Shown here: one piece after another, positions 13,440-25,505 of the stretch
Layout: the number at the start of each line of letters is the position of its first letter
Numbering within the stretch: the first letter of the stretch is position 1
Assembly (NCBI RefSeq): GCF_900496995.4
Contig: NC_044018.1
Coordinates: 30,912,503 to 30,976,502 of the forward strand
Origin: Aquila chrysaetos chrysaetos
Lineage: Eukaryota; Chordata; Aves; Accipitriformes; Accipitridae
DNA: 64,000 nt
Direction of reading: 5' to 3'
Translations under genes and position numbers: made by a program
The notes under the pieces: model-generated
What the model was told of the DNA's origin: nothing
The model's input: the letters and a program-made list of their open reading frames with translations, nothing else
Database searches by the model: none

Positions 13440-14560
13440 GCAAACCCCTCCCCGCACCAACACCACAGCGAGCCTCCCAAGCCCCGGCGGCCAGCAACGC
13501 CTGGAGATGGCAGAGATCCAGCCGGACACCGCCGCCGAGCGCTCCACCGACAGCGGCAGCCCGGGAGTCGGACACCGCCTCCGGGCGCGCCCCACCGACC
13601 CGCGGGGGGGGGGGGGGGGGGGGGCAGGAGCCCAGGGGCACGCCAGAGCCGGGACCGCGGCCCCCCGCAGGGACGGGGGAAGCAACGGGGCGCGGGGAAG
13701 ACCTCGCAGGCGGGTTCCCCACGGGCGGCGCATCCCCGCCCGGCTCCGGGGGCGCCGCCGACCGCGCCGCCGGCCCCGAGTCCCCCCAGGCCCGGCCCCG
13801 CCTCGGCCCGGCTCGGGCTCGGGCTCGGACCCCGGCCCACCACCGCGCCCGGCCCTCGCCCCCGGCGGCGCAGCACTTACCGGGCCGGGCCGGGCCCTGC
13901 GCCGCGGGGCCGCCGCCGCCGCCGCCACCACCACCACCCCGGGCCGGGCCGGGCCTGGGCCAGCGCGGGCCGCCCGGGCGGGGCGACGGAGACGGCGGGC
14001 GGACGGGGGGACAGGACGGGGAGGGGGGTGACGGGGGGGGGGGGGGGGACCGGGATGGCCGGAACGGGGAGAAAAGGGGAAAGAAACAGAAAAAAAAAAG
14101 GGGGGGGGGGGGGGAAGAAGCGGCGGGCCCCTCCCCCGGCGGCCGTGCGCGCTGCGTCACTGCCCCGTGCGCCTCGCGTCACCATACCGCGCCCGCCGTG
14201 CTGCCCGTTGTCGTAGCAACCGCCCGGACGCGGCGCCGTGGAAGGCTGGCGGGACGCAGCAGCGCCCCCCGGCGCGGTGGAGGGCGCAGCGGGGAGCAGA
14301 GACACTACCGCCGCTTGGGGGCGGAGCCGGGCCGCGGCACCGCCTTCATGGGGCGGGGCGGGGGCACGGCGCCAGTCTCCACCCCCTGTGGCCCTGCCCT
14401 CCAGCGCGCAGCGCGTGGGTTACCGGCTCCGTCCGGGGGGGGGGCCGCCCCCGCCCCCGGGGATTCCCCATCTCCCGGTGGGGCCCCGCACCGCTCCGCA
14501 CCATGGCGGGGCCCTGGGCGCTCCCCGTCGCCCCGGGGACTCACGCCGCACGCGGAGACC
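13440..14560. promoter_or_regulatory. R3HDM2: CpG island, R3HDM2 promoter region
   Basis: Very GC- and CpG-rich block with long G runs: 21 G at 13,604-13,624, then about 12-15 G near 14,034-14,048 and 14,101-14,114. It carries motifs typical of housekeeping promoters: two CRE half-sites (TGCGTCA at 14,153 and GCGTCA at 14,176) and an RFX X-box-like inverted repeat at 14,207-14,220 (GTTGTCGTAGCAAC). The island lies between R3HDM2 (leftward) and INHBC (rightward). INHBC in mammals is tissue-restricted, so the island most likely belongs to R3HDM2. Confidence 0.7.
13881..14150 (-). other. R3HDM2: Probable noncoding exon 1 of R3HDM2
   Basis: On the minus strand the CpG island contains CCCGGCCCG|GTAAGTGCTG, a strong donor with the last exon base at 13,881. 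This fits a noncoding first exon of a leftward gene. The transcription start is not visible, so the right limit is approximate. The gene is assigned by position next to INHBC, as in human. It encodes an R3H-domain (single-stranded nucleic acid binding) protein whose coding exons are outside the window. Confidence 0.5.
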
Positions 14561-15037
14561 CCCGCCGTCTGCCTGGGCCCCCACCCCTGGAGTGGGCAGC
14601 GGGGTGGGACCGGGGTAGCCTCCCTTGGCCGGAGCGGGTTGCCCGGGGCCGAGCCCCAGCCCCCGGGCAGCCTCTACCGAGCGGGCAGCCCCGGGCCGAG
14701 CCCCCCCCCCCCCCCCACCCCGAGCAAGGAGCGCCATCCGTCCGGGTCCACCTTAACCCGGGGCAAGCTGTGCCGCTGCTGCCCCGTGCCCCGGAGAGGC
14801 TCCTGCGGGATCACAGGGGCGTTTATCTTGCCCGGGATCAGCCAATATTTGTGGCCACGTCAGGAGAACGAGCCCTTCCTCACTCTCTGCTCCTGCGGAG
14901 TCCGGCGCTGCTGTCCTGCTGCCACGCTCTGCTCTCCCAGCCCCAGCGCTGCTGTCCCGATTTGACTTCGGCTTATCGGGCAGTTGGAGGATCACTGTTT
15001 GCCAAGACCCCCAAGCTGTCACCTCCTGGCACTGGAG

Positions 15038-17725
15038 ATGACAGCCACTGTGGCTTTCCTGCTCCTGAGCCTTCTGAGGATGGCGGCTCCCAAGGGAGCG
15101 TGGTGCCCAGCCTGTGGGCTGGCAGCCCTGGCCCCCACCACGCGGCGGGACGTCCTCATCGCGCTGGCAAAGCAGAGCATCCTCTCCAAACTCCGCTTGC
15201 CAGACAGGCCCAACATCACTCAGCCCACGTCCAGGGGGGCCCTGCTGACCGCTCTCCACAGGATGCGTGCACAGCGCATGGACACGGCAGTCTCCCCTGG
15301 GATGCCCCATGGCAGCAGCATCCCACACCTGCGTCCTGGGATAGGCCTGCAGGAATATGAGATCTTGAGTTTTGCTGAATCAGGTCTGTACAGATCCTGC
15401 ATCCCATGGGCATGGTGGGATGGGCCCTGAGGTGGGGGATGGCACAGAGGGAAGGAAGGTCTTGCCTGTGGGAAGGTGGTGAGAGGTTTCCTCCTCTGCA
15501 CAGGCATTTCAAACGCTCTGCACAGGGGCATCCCGCTCCTGCAAGCAATGCCAGGCTACGCACCAGGCCAGTGGGCACACTGCTGCTGGAAGAACTGGCA
15601 ATGAGAGGTTCCGTATCCAGAACCCTTGCATCCATGTCCTGAGCTTACCCCAACCGGCAGCCCCTCACCATGGACAGGGGAAGCACTACTGAGGCTCTGG
15701 GGCCCCTCTCATTTATGTATTACATGTGGGGGCAAGGGGGTGGGTGCAGGAGCAAAGATGGACTGCTGTATCGTGTGAATTTGTTGTCCATTTCTGTTGA
15801 ACCCTCCCCACTTGTGCTAGAGGTGGAGGGGTCAGATGGCCATGTTTTTCAAAACATGATTTTAAGCCTAGACTCCCCATCAGCTTGCAGTGCGTGGGCA
15901 TAGGTCTCTCAAGTCCATCTGCTCCCTGCACTCAGCTGTGTCTCCACTTCCTACCCAGAGTGGTGGGCTGCCACATTTCACTCCAGAATCAGCTGTGTTC
16001 CTGGGAGGAGAGAGCTCCGCAAAAGGTACTCAGGGGTCCTGACAAGTATCACTGGATAAACAAGGTCCGGTACCCCCCACTTCTCCCAGGCAAATGCAGC
16101 CGCCTTTGGAAAGAAGCAGAATCACCGCCCCATCCTGCAGAACATCATTCTGCACCGTCACTCTGCCCAGCCCAAACTGCTGCTTGGTGAGGTGTGGGAT
16201 ACACATACTCCGCTTGCACGCCTTTAAGCGGTTTGCATGGCTGCTGTGGGATAGCGAGGGTTTGCCATGTCCTTGAAGACCTCTGGGAACAATGCTCCTC
16301 CACAGTACACTGTGTTCCCATACATGAGGACAATGGGGAGTTGTCTCCTGGCTTGGTGGAGTGTCTGCTGGAAGCGGAAGAGCCGGCGTGAGCCACGGGC
16401 ATGAGCCCAGTCTCTCGCCCTGCTGCGCTGTGCCAGACCACAGAGGAGGGGGGTTGTGTCCTCACGGGCAGAACTGTGCCAAGGAGGCCAGTGCTGCTCT
16501 CATGGTCCCCATCAGCCCTTCCTTCGCAAGGAGGAGAGGCAGCTCTGCAGCCTCAGCAGCAGCAAGGGTGGGACATGCTGGAGCGATGTCAGGTGATGGT
16601 TCCACCCATGGAAAGCAGAGGTAATCCTGGAGGTGCAAATCAGTGTGACTGCCTTAAATCCAAGGCTGGTTTACGCAGCCATATGACCCGCTCCAAAACC
16701 CTCCAGCAGCTTCACTGACAAGGGGGATATCAGGCCAGAGGAGGTGGAACCAAGCCGGGTCGCTGCATTCAGCACCGGGCCCAGATGCTGCTGCTTTAGA
16801 GCGGCATAAGGAGGAGCGGCAGTGGTGCAGGAAAGTGGGGGCCCCTCGGTGCCTGTATGTACTGCACCCTGCTCCCTGGTTTGGATATACATCACATTTG
16901 CTCTGACTCAGTGGCCCCCGGCCAGAGGAGCCCTCCACCTCCTCCCTTCACCTCCTGACTCCGCTTTCGGTTCTGTGCACAGGGTCCTCCACCTCCCGCA
17001 GTGTTCACCTGCATTTCCGCTTCACCCAGGAGCTGGCTGGGAGCACTGAAATCCTGCAAGCCACCCTCTACCTGTTTTGGGCAGTCCCTGGCCCCGGGAT
17101 GCATCCTGTCACCATCAGACTCTTGCAGCCAGACCCGACGGGGCTGAACATGACCGTGGCCAGCGAGACACGGCTGGAGGTGCAGAGGGCTGGTTGGGCC
17201 ACACTGGATGTGGGCCGAGCTGTCCAGAGCCTCTTTGGCCAAGGGAGCCAGAGGCTCACTGTGGAGCTGGAGGTGGCGGAGGACTGGGGGTCTCCCCTCC
17301 TGGCTGGCCGCGGTGATTCCCACTGGCCATTTGTGGCAGCCCAGGCTCGGGCCAGGACACCTCACCGGGTCCAGCGGCGCGGCATTGATTGCAGTGGGGA
17401 CTCTCAGATGTGCTGCCGCCAGGAATTCTTTGTGGACTTCAAGGAGATTGGCTGGGAGGACTGGATCATCCAGCCGGAGGGATATCACATGAACTACTGC
17501 GCGGGGCTCTGCCCTCTACACATGGCTGGCATCCCTGGTCTCGCTGCCTCCTTCCACACGGCTGTCCTCAACCTCATCAAAGCCAACAACGCGAACGCAG
17601 CTGTGGACTCCTGCTGCGTGCCCACACAGCGTCGCCCCCTCTCTCTGCTCTACTATGACCGGGACAGCAACATCGTCAAGACCGACATCCCCGACATGAT
17701 TGTTGATGCCTGCGGTTGTACCTGA
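15038..17725 (+). CDS. INHBC: Inhibin/activin beta-C chain (two exons)
   Basis: Secreted TGF-beta superfamily precursor. Exon 1 is 15,038-15,383 (donor CAG|GTCTGT, phase 1). Exon 2 is 16,983-17,725 (acceptor GTGCACAG), ending in TGA. The product is 362 aa, against 352 in human. The first ATG gives a hydrophobic signal peptide (TVAFLLLSLL), then the CPAC pair and a propeptide ending EYEILSFAESG at the exon junction, the same junction as mammalian INHBC/INHBE. N-glycosylation sequons (NIT, NMT) are present. The furin site is RVQRR, followed by GIDC. The mature domain has nine cysteines (C, CC, C, C, CC, CxC), typical of activin beta chains. RRGIDC and CCRQEFFVDF are INHBC signatures. Homo- or heterodimers are expected; the mammalian gene is mainly hepatic. 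The mature domain closely resembles INHBE 10 kb downstream. An upstream in-frame TTG is not needed. Confidence 0.93.
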
Positions 17726-18385
17726 CCAGCTGCCTGAGGAGGCAGGAGGGCAGGACCTGTGCTGTGCAGGGCTGCCCTCCTCCCAGCCCCTCCCTGGCAG
17801 TGCGAGACCCGGCGAGCTGCTGAGAGATGGGAACCCTGCCAAGGTGCTTTCTCCTCCTGAGGCTGAAGCATCAAGGGCGATGCTGAATCTGCAAGTCCTC
17901 TCTTCCTTCACCTCCCACACGGCTCTTTTCCCCCTTCAGATCTGCCCGTGGCTTCCTCTCTGCCCATGAGCCACGGCCCGCAAACCCGGCTCCTGATGGA
18001 CACCAGGAGGGTCCTTCCACCTCCAGGACTCTGCAGGGCACAACTCCCTGGGTGGCTCAGGGCAGCCCCGGCTCGCCCTGCTGCTGGTCCCAGACCAAGG
18101 CCATGGGGCAGCCCTCCATGCTGCAACACGAACATGTGCTCTTCAGGTAACAGGTCCCAGCAGCGGCCACCTCAGGCTGCTGGGGGAGATAGAAGCTGAA
18201 AAGATGCTGGGGGATGGCTAGGCCAGAGGGGAGAGGGCCGTCCACGGGGCCCCACTCCTCAGCTGGACATGAGGTTGAGGCGGGTGAGGAAGGGGTAATT
18301 GATCCCAGTGGGAGGAAGGTGTCTCCCTCTCCAAGCATCCTAGCTACCTGGTATTCAATAAAAGACTCCCAGATGTCATGTGCAC
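17726..18385 (+). other. INHBC: INHBC 3' UTR with poly-A signal
   Basis: Noncoding sequence after the TGA, ending at an AATAAA (18,357-18,362) followed by a TG-rich stretch (TGTCATGTGCACACATGTATG) suited to cleavage. Confidence 0.7.
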
Positions 18386-21300
18386 ACATGTATGTACGTG
18401 TACACATAGGTGTGCCCTGTCATTAGCCAGCACATCTTCCACCTCTCCCCAAGGTGCAAGGTGGTGGATGTGTCCTAGCACAGACAGCCCCAAGATGGCA
18501 CAGAACTGACCCACTCTGCTATGTGCAGTCCTCTTCTAACCATCGACTTGATTATAAAACTCAGGCAGCGGGGTTGGGCATCCACCACCAGGACGCTCTG
18601 TGCCCAAAGACTGCAGTGCTGCTGGCCCCCACGGCTCTCATGCTGTCTGCCCCTTGGCTGCCTTTCCTGGGGGGATGTGGAGCCCCTGACTTGTCTCAAC
18701 CAGATCCAGGGCATGGCATGGGAGCCCCCAGACACAGGGGGCTTGTGATTTCCACCAGGGAAGGCACCGTTCTTTGGTTGGGCCAAATTTTCCATTCCAC
18801 CAAAACCATCTGTATTTGGCCATTCTTGTCCCAAGTCAGGACAAAACTGAGCAACTCTTCTCCCTTTTCAAGTGGACAGAGACTGCCAGGCAAGACCACC
18901 AAAGCCAGGGTGCCCAGGACACCCACCCTTGGCTACAACCCCACACCAGCTCCCTCACTGGGGAGCAACCTCTTGGCACATCTCTGGACCATGGCCTGGA
19001 GCAGCTGCCCCCTTCGCTGCCCCTTGCCAGCCTGGCTGGTTGGCAAAGTGGGGTAAGTCAGTGCCGTGAGAGCTGGGGGCAAAGGGCAGCTCTGACACAT
19101 CAGCCCCATTACATAATCTCGTGTCAGGGTTTCCTCACTGCTTCCCACATGTCCCCCATGTGTGAGGGCTGAGAAAGCAGGGAGAGGGTGCTGGGGGTGG
19201 GAGAGGAAGGTTCACAAGGGGAACTCCTGGGGCAGTCCCCCCAAGATGCATGCAGCTGGCTGGGGTGGAGCTGGGTGACTGCAGTCCCATGGTCCACCCT
19301 ACAAACACTGACAACCCCACCCCAGAGGCTGGAGACAGAGCTGAACCGGGTGGGAAGAGGGTTGGCAGAGGGAGGGGAGTAGTGTCAGACCCTGTCCCCA
19401 TCTGGCTTGAAGGACGGCTTTACACCTGCTGTCCCACTCCAGGATCAGGCAAGGGTGGTCGGAGCCATGAGCAGCTCTGGCTGGATTGGGGCCAGGATGC
19501 ACATTGGACCTGTGGTACCTTGAGCAGGGATGGAACAGCCACTAGCAGGAGACAGTGTTTGCCCACATTGCATATGTCCTGAGGCAGGTGCTCCTACTGA
19601 GCCTTGCTGGAGTGGGGACCCACATCTCCCCATCAGGTCACAGCAGGCACCGTGCTGAGATCCAGTCTTCCAGGCTCTGGTGCCTCCAGGACTCAGACCT
19701 GAAGGGTTCCTACTGACCCAGCTGGTGCACAGGCAGGGTGGAAGACTCGGGGATCGATACTGTCTGGGACCCAAGGCCACTTGCGCAAACCCAAAGAGGG
19801 TTTGGTGTTTGTTTTTTTTTCTGTTTTTTTCCCTTCTTTTTCCAAAGCCTCTTTTCACTGTCTGTATTTATTGAACAAACAGCTTTCCTGGGGCCAGTGC
19901 TGAGGTCTCTAGGCTGCAGCAGGCATGGGCAGAAAGGGGCCAAATGAAGGTGCAGAGGAGCTGTTGGCTGGGCCCTGTGGCCCTATAGATGCCTCGGCTC
20001 AAGCCCAAGACCCTAAGCTGAGGCATCTTTAGGTGCCACAAGCCCTCGAGCAGGGCTGGGATGCCCCCAGTTCCCCTTCTTGGCCCTGCAGCACTCCTGC
20101 CAGGCACTTCCCCTGCTCTCCGCGGGGGTCAGAGCAGAGTGGGGCTGGCTCCACAGCCTCTGCACGGCACAGGTGCCTTGCCTGAAACAGCCCCCTCTCG
20201 CTACCTGCTCCCCAGACCCCAGCTCTGCCCTTTGCTGGGCTGCACATGCGCTCTCTGGACACCACAGGACACACAGCAGGCTCTGCCCACCAGCCCTGCA
20301 GGGACACTGCACCCGGCCCTCAGGCACAGGGATGGGGGGCATCTCCCAGTCCAGAGCTCCGTCGACCTATGAGTTGTCACCGTGTTGCCTTCTGTCGCCT
20401 GGGCTGTGGCACGGCCAGCCTAAGCCCCACAGGGCAGCTGCATCCCAATGGACATGAAGGTCCTGCTGATTTGGGGTGCCTGGGTTAGCAGCAGCTCCCC
20501 CAGGAGGGGTCCCAGTCTTTAAGGACCCTCCCTGTCCCTGGCAGCTTGAGATTAGGGCAGAACACATTGTCCTGGGTGTTTGCCAACCACCTGAAAACGT
20601 GCCTTTTCTGGTGCCTTCAGGTCAGAGGTTCCCGAGATAAGCAGGGTCCAGGGTCCCGCAACACAGGCTCTCCTCTCCACACATGTGGCTTGTTCCACTC
20701 CCGCGGCAAACAGGATGCCTGGGTACAGCCTACAGCCCCTTCCCCACTTGCAGCATGGGGCAAGTGTGACCAAGTTTCAGGAATCCCACGGTGGTACTCC
20801 CACCTGGGGAACACCACAGGGTGATCCCCTGGAGCCAGGCACAGCCCCCTCCCTGCCTGCCATGGGGCTGGCACGGGGCAGGGGCTCATGGCAGGCAGGG
20901 GCCCCCAGCACACACAAGGACCCGCTCAGCCCCCACAGATGGTGGCCCAGGCAGGAGCTGTGTATTTATAGCCCTAACAAGCTGCATGTGGAAAAGTGAC
21001 TATGCGGGCTTCACCACAGCCCTGGCTTATTTTGCAAGTCTTCTCCCTCATCAGCGAAAGTAACCTTGGTTTAAGTGTGATAGCAGAGTATCAAGTCAGG
21101 CTCTTCAGGGAGCAGAACAGGAAACCTGAAAGCAGCAGGGTGCTACCTCCTGCTGGGCATCCACTCCTTTGCTGGTGGGAAAAGAGAGGGGAGGAGGGTG
21201 GTGTTCACATTGGTGTCCCCTCTCCCCCTGCTGTGACACTGCCCTTTTGCTGGGGTCCCCTGTTCGCTCAGGGGGCTTTGGAGGGGGTGTCTCAGGCAGG

Positions 21301-24300
21301 CGTGCGCGGCTGCCGTAAGATACTGCCGCTCTGGTCCCACTGGGACCAGTAAGTCTGGCAGGGAGCCTGCCCCGCAGTCCCCCCAGCCTGGCCCAGCACA
21401 GGAGATGCCACGCAGACAGCATTGACCCAGCACTTGGGCTGTGCCAGATCTGACACAGAGGGGAACGCAGGGCTGCACGAGGTGCTGTCCCCTTGGCCTC
21501 TGCTCCGGGAGAGGACAGGGATGTGCAGCTGCTGCCGGTGGCTCCTGGAAGGAGCCTTTGCCAGTATCAACAGACCCCGAAGCAAAGGTCCAAGCGCGGT
21601 GTGCCAGGGTGTCCCTTGGCAGGGGTTGGCTCTCAGGGGAGGGGTGGGAATTCCTGAAAGCCCCCGGTGTTGCCTCGAAAAGGGTTAATTTTTAATTTTC
21701 AGTCCGCGCCGGACGTCTTCGGCTCCGCTGGTGCGAGGTGCCGGTCCCCCACGGCCGCTGCCGCCGCTGAGCGCCCGTGCGAGGGGAACTCGCGGGGCCG
21801 CCGGCGCTCATCGCCCCGGGCGCCCGCCAGCCCCGGCCCGCACGGCTCCGCGGCGGAGCCGGGCGGCCCCGGGCGGAGCCCGCGGGACCGGGAGCGGCTT
21901 TACCCCGCGCCGCCGGGCGGCGCCCGCGGGCCGCCAGAGGTGCGGCGGCTCGGGGAAGCGCCGGGCCGGGGCGGCGGCGCGCCGGGGCTGGCCGCGGGAG
22001 GGGGGGGACCGGGACAGGCCGCTCCCTCGCCCCTCTTCCTTTTGCGGGCGCCGGGGGGAAGCAGCTCGGCCCGCTGCAGGGCCGCCGACCTGCCTTCCCT
22101 GGCCGTGCGCCCTGGCCTCGTTCCCTTCCCACGGCCAGCCCAGCGCCTCTAGCCCTCCACCGGTCCTTGCCCCGGCCTCCCTCTCCGTGCTGGCCCTTCG
22201 GCCCAGGGGGCACGGGCTGCCCCCATGGCACTGCCCCTGTGGAAGCCTTCGGTGCCCGCTCTGGTGCTTGCTGCGCCATCGGCTCCGTTGGCTATTCCAC
22301 CGAGCCCCCAGCCTGGGTACTCCTCTGGTCTGCGGCCTCCAGCACTTGTTCCAGGGAATAGGGGCCCGTGGGGAGGAAGCTTTTCAGTGCCAGAGCCTGG
22401 CCTATGCCATGGCCCCCAGGGCGAGGGTCACAGCTGGCTTTGGCACTTCCTTGGCTGACATCGGTTGCAGAGCTGTGCAGAAATGGGTGTTCTGGCAGGA
22501 GCCGTGCTCAGGTGCTGGTGCATGAGCTCTTGGGGCAGGTCCCTGCTTAACCCAGTCCGTTAGCACCTCTAGGTCAGGTCGTCAGGTGCCACGCTTGCCC
22601 CACCGGACACGAGGTCGGAGGCCCAGAAGCCATGTGTGCAGCAAGTGCTGGGCCTGGGGGGGACCCCGGGGGGGGGGCTATTTTGGTCAGGCTGGTCCCT
22701 GGGCTTTGCTTTCTGGGAACTGCTTAATCAACAACACACTTATGCAACGGGTGCAAGAACCACTCACAGCTCCGCGCTGACCCCTGACCTAGATCTGGTG
22801 GGCCAGAGTGCGTGGGGGGGGGGGGGGGGGATGCAGCTGCAGTGCAAGCAGATCAGATGCTCTTGCTAAGCTGGAGGTGAGATGGGGGTTCGTGGCAGCA
22901 GCAGCTGTGGGGTGCTGGCCAGTGCAGAGGGATCCTGGCAGGTTTGAAGGGATTAATCCTTTTGGGGAGACCCTGCTCCCCAGCCTGGAAAGGATGGTGG
23001 GTTAGAGTAATTCACCCTTTTTCCACAACTCTTTGCCTCCTGTTTCATGCTGTGCCACAGCCCTGATACTGGCTCTGTGGATCTTGCAGGGAAGGAGGAG
23101 TTCAGCATGGCATTGTGCCTCAGTTTCCCTTCCCTGCATGTGTGAAGCTGCCGTGTGGCTGCTGGGAGGTGGTGGTGACACAGAGGTTTTAACGACCCCC
23201 CTGGTCTGGCACCTGGGCCAGTACCACTCAGTGATGCAGCTTGGGACTCCCTCCAGCTTGCTGCATGTGGGGAGAGTGTCAGGTGGAGGTACCTGGTTCC
23301 CTCCATGGGTTGCAGGCAGGAGCAGCCCTGCCCTGTGGGGAATTTAACCTGCCCTGAGCACCAGGAAGGAAACATACCACTTCCAGCATGGGAACATGGA
23401 ATAAAGGGCAGGGGAATGCACGTGTGAGCATGTCCACAAATGGAGCATGTATTCAAATATTTGGGATGGGGGAGTGAACATGTGTTTGCAAGAGAGTGTG
23501 CAGATGTGTCTGTACCACTGAGCATCTGTGCAAGTAAGGGCGAGCATGCACAGTGCGCCTGTGCCTGGATGAAAGTGCCGTCTGCTCAGTTCTGCTGGTG
23601 CCCAGGCAGTGCTGCCTCTGTGCTGCTCCAGCCGGGGCTCACAGGCCCTGTGGGAGCTGGGCTCCCAGGCCAGGCTGTGCCCACTCTTTCCTCCCTGTTG
23701 ACATTCCAGGGCTATTCTGGGAGCTGCCAGCAGGCCCAGCCAGCTGAGAACTTTGCCCCTTGCACTATGGTTGCATCATCTCCGGTGGGTGCTTTTTCCC
23801 AGACAGCCCACTCTGTTTACACGTCACCTCTGTGCTTGGCCAGAAGCAGGGCCTCTGTGTGATCAAGACCTTGGAGTCAGTGCTGCATGGCACGGTGGGC
23901 AGAGGACGTGCCTGAAGGGCTGGCTGGGCTTCAGGTTTCCCACTGCACTCTGTGGGTTCCTTGCTCTGGCACAAGAGCACTGGGCTCTCCCATTCCCCCA
24001 ACAACATGGCACCTTGCACCACTTCCGAGAGATTTCTACAGGAACCTGCCCTGGCTCAGGCTGTGCGCCCTGCTCTAAGCACAGCATCTGGGGCTAAGAA
24101 TCTGAAGAACATCTTCAGATTGATGTGGCACTGGCTGCCATCTCGTGAGCCCTCAGTACATACAAATATCCATTTTAATTTGTGGGGAGGAGGTGGCGTA
24201 GTATACACTCTTGTTGGCCCTGCCCAGCTCTGTCCTGGAGTGACGCTGGACCAGGCAGTCCAAAGGATAGGCTCAGACCCCCAAACTCATCACATGGTAC

Positions 24301-24769
24301 GAGTGACAAAAGCTCAGAGATGTGAACAGTCCCCAGGGAGCTGCAGGGGTCATCCCGGGAACCACTCCTGATCCCCGCTCTGTTCTCTGTCAGCAATAAA
24401 CGGGACTGCTAGGGTGGCTAAGGGGGTGCCAGGGGGGCAATGCACAGGCTGTGGGGACAGCTCTGTAGGCTCCACGGGCAGGCAGGTGAGGCCAGGATCC
24501 ATCTGGCAGGCTGCTCCGGCATCGGTGCTTCTCCACCCGGCCAGGATTTGCCCCAGCCCTTACTTTCTGCAGGTTTTGGACCAGGCAGAGGAGCTCAGCC
24601 CCTGCGGGGGTGCCTGGCCGGGTCCCTCTGCACCCCTGAGCAGATGCGAGGGAGAGCTGCAGGCAGGCAGAGCCCACCTGTACACGTGTGTGCAAGCACC
24701 TTGGGCACACACCTCTTGCATGTACCACTATTCGTGCACATCCACATGAAGTCCCCAGGCACACCCCCC
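18386..24769. other. INHBC-INHBE intergenic region
   Basis: No protein-coding exon recognised. The frames present are GC-driven and share no family signature. It includes a T-rich tract near 19,808-19,850 followed by TTTATT at 19,866 (a minus-strand AATAAA, so possibly the 3' end of an antisense transcript), isolated AATAAA at 23,399 and 24,395, and a CpG island listed separately. Confidence 0.6.
21690..22150. promoter_or_regulatory. Orphan CpG island between INHBC and INHBE
   Basis: Abrupt change from ordinary sequence to very high GC with dense CpG, preceded by TTTTTAATTTTCAG, which could serve as a splice acceptor. No gene starts here in the known synteny. It may be an alternative INHBE promoter, a noncoding RNA promoter or an enhancer-type island. 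Confidence 0.6.
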
Positions 24770-25505
24770 TCCGCCGTGCGTCCCCCCCCCGACTCGCGTC
24801 CAGCTCCCGCGGCGCCCTCCGCGGGCGCGGCGCAGCCCAGGCCGGGGCCGGAGGCAGGTGCTCGGCCCCACTCGAGGCCCGAGCCGGGCCGGGGCGCCGC
24901 TCCCACGGGTACCCGACAGCCTCGCACGGAGCGGGGGAGGACGGGGCACGGGCGACAGTGCCCCGCTGCTCGCGGAGCCCCTTCCCCCGGGACAGCGGGG
25001 CGCCGTCCGCCACCCGCCCCCGCCGCGGGAGGGGGGGCTAATCCCGGTAATCCCCCGCCCCGGCCACGGCCCGACGGGACGGGACAGGCAGGTGAGCCGG
25101 CCAATGGCGGGGGGGGGGCGCCGGGCCCGCCCCCGGCCGCAGGTGCCCAAAGCGGGCGGGCCGCGCCGCGCCACTCGTGGTGCCGGCCCGGTGTGTCCCG
25201 TCGGTGCGGATGGCGGCGCGAGGCGCGGGCCCGTGGCTGCTGCTGGCGGCGGCGGCGCTGTGCGCGGCGGCGGAGCCGCGCTGCCCGTCGTGCGCGGCGG
25301 GCGCGGAGCGGCGGCTGCTGGAGGAGGCGGCCAAGCGGCAGCTGCTGGAGAAGCTGCGGCTCCGCGAGCGACCGAGGCTCGCCCACGCCGTGCCCCGCGC
25401 CGCCGTGGCCCGCGCCCTGCGGCGGCTGCAGGCGGGCGGTGCCCGCCGGGGCCCCGACGACGACGAGCAGGGCTACGAGATCATCAGCTTCGCGGAGCCA
25501 GGTGG
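24770..25505 (+). promoter_or_regulatory. INHBE: CpG island and promoter of INHBE
   Basis: CpG-dense block covering the upstream region and exon 1 of INHBE. It contains a CCAAT box at 25,101-25,105, about 105 bases before the ATG, and GC-rich boxes. No TATA box seen. Confidence 0.65.

Larger units (their letters stand above)
1..13880 (-). other. R3HDM2: Probable first intron(s) of R3HDM2
   Basis: About 13.9 kb without an open frame that looks like a real exon. The longest frames are short and of non-protein composition. The sequence is AT-rich, in contrast with the GC-rich rest of the window, and holds one CR1 element and simple repeats. A CpG island with a minus-strand GTAAGT donor borders its right end, and INHBC, INHBE and GLI1 follow. 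In human the gene to the left of INHBC is R3HDM2, transcribed away from it with a long 5' UTR intron. The intron reading is therefore inferred from synteny plus the donor. No R3H-domain coding exon is visible, so the coding part must lie outside the window. Confidence 0.5.

Noticed and set aside
14984-15037. Upstream in-frame start for INHBC
   Set aside because: It begins with TTG, not ATG; the ATG at 15,038 gives a proper signal peptide.
13120-15360. Several long frames (about 200-570 codons) on both strands across the CpG island
   Set aside because: Pro/Ala/Gly/Arg-rich translation produced by GC content, open in several frames at once, no domain; the plus-strand frames run into INHBC exon 1 only by chance.
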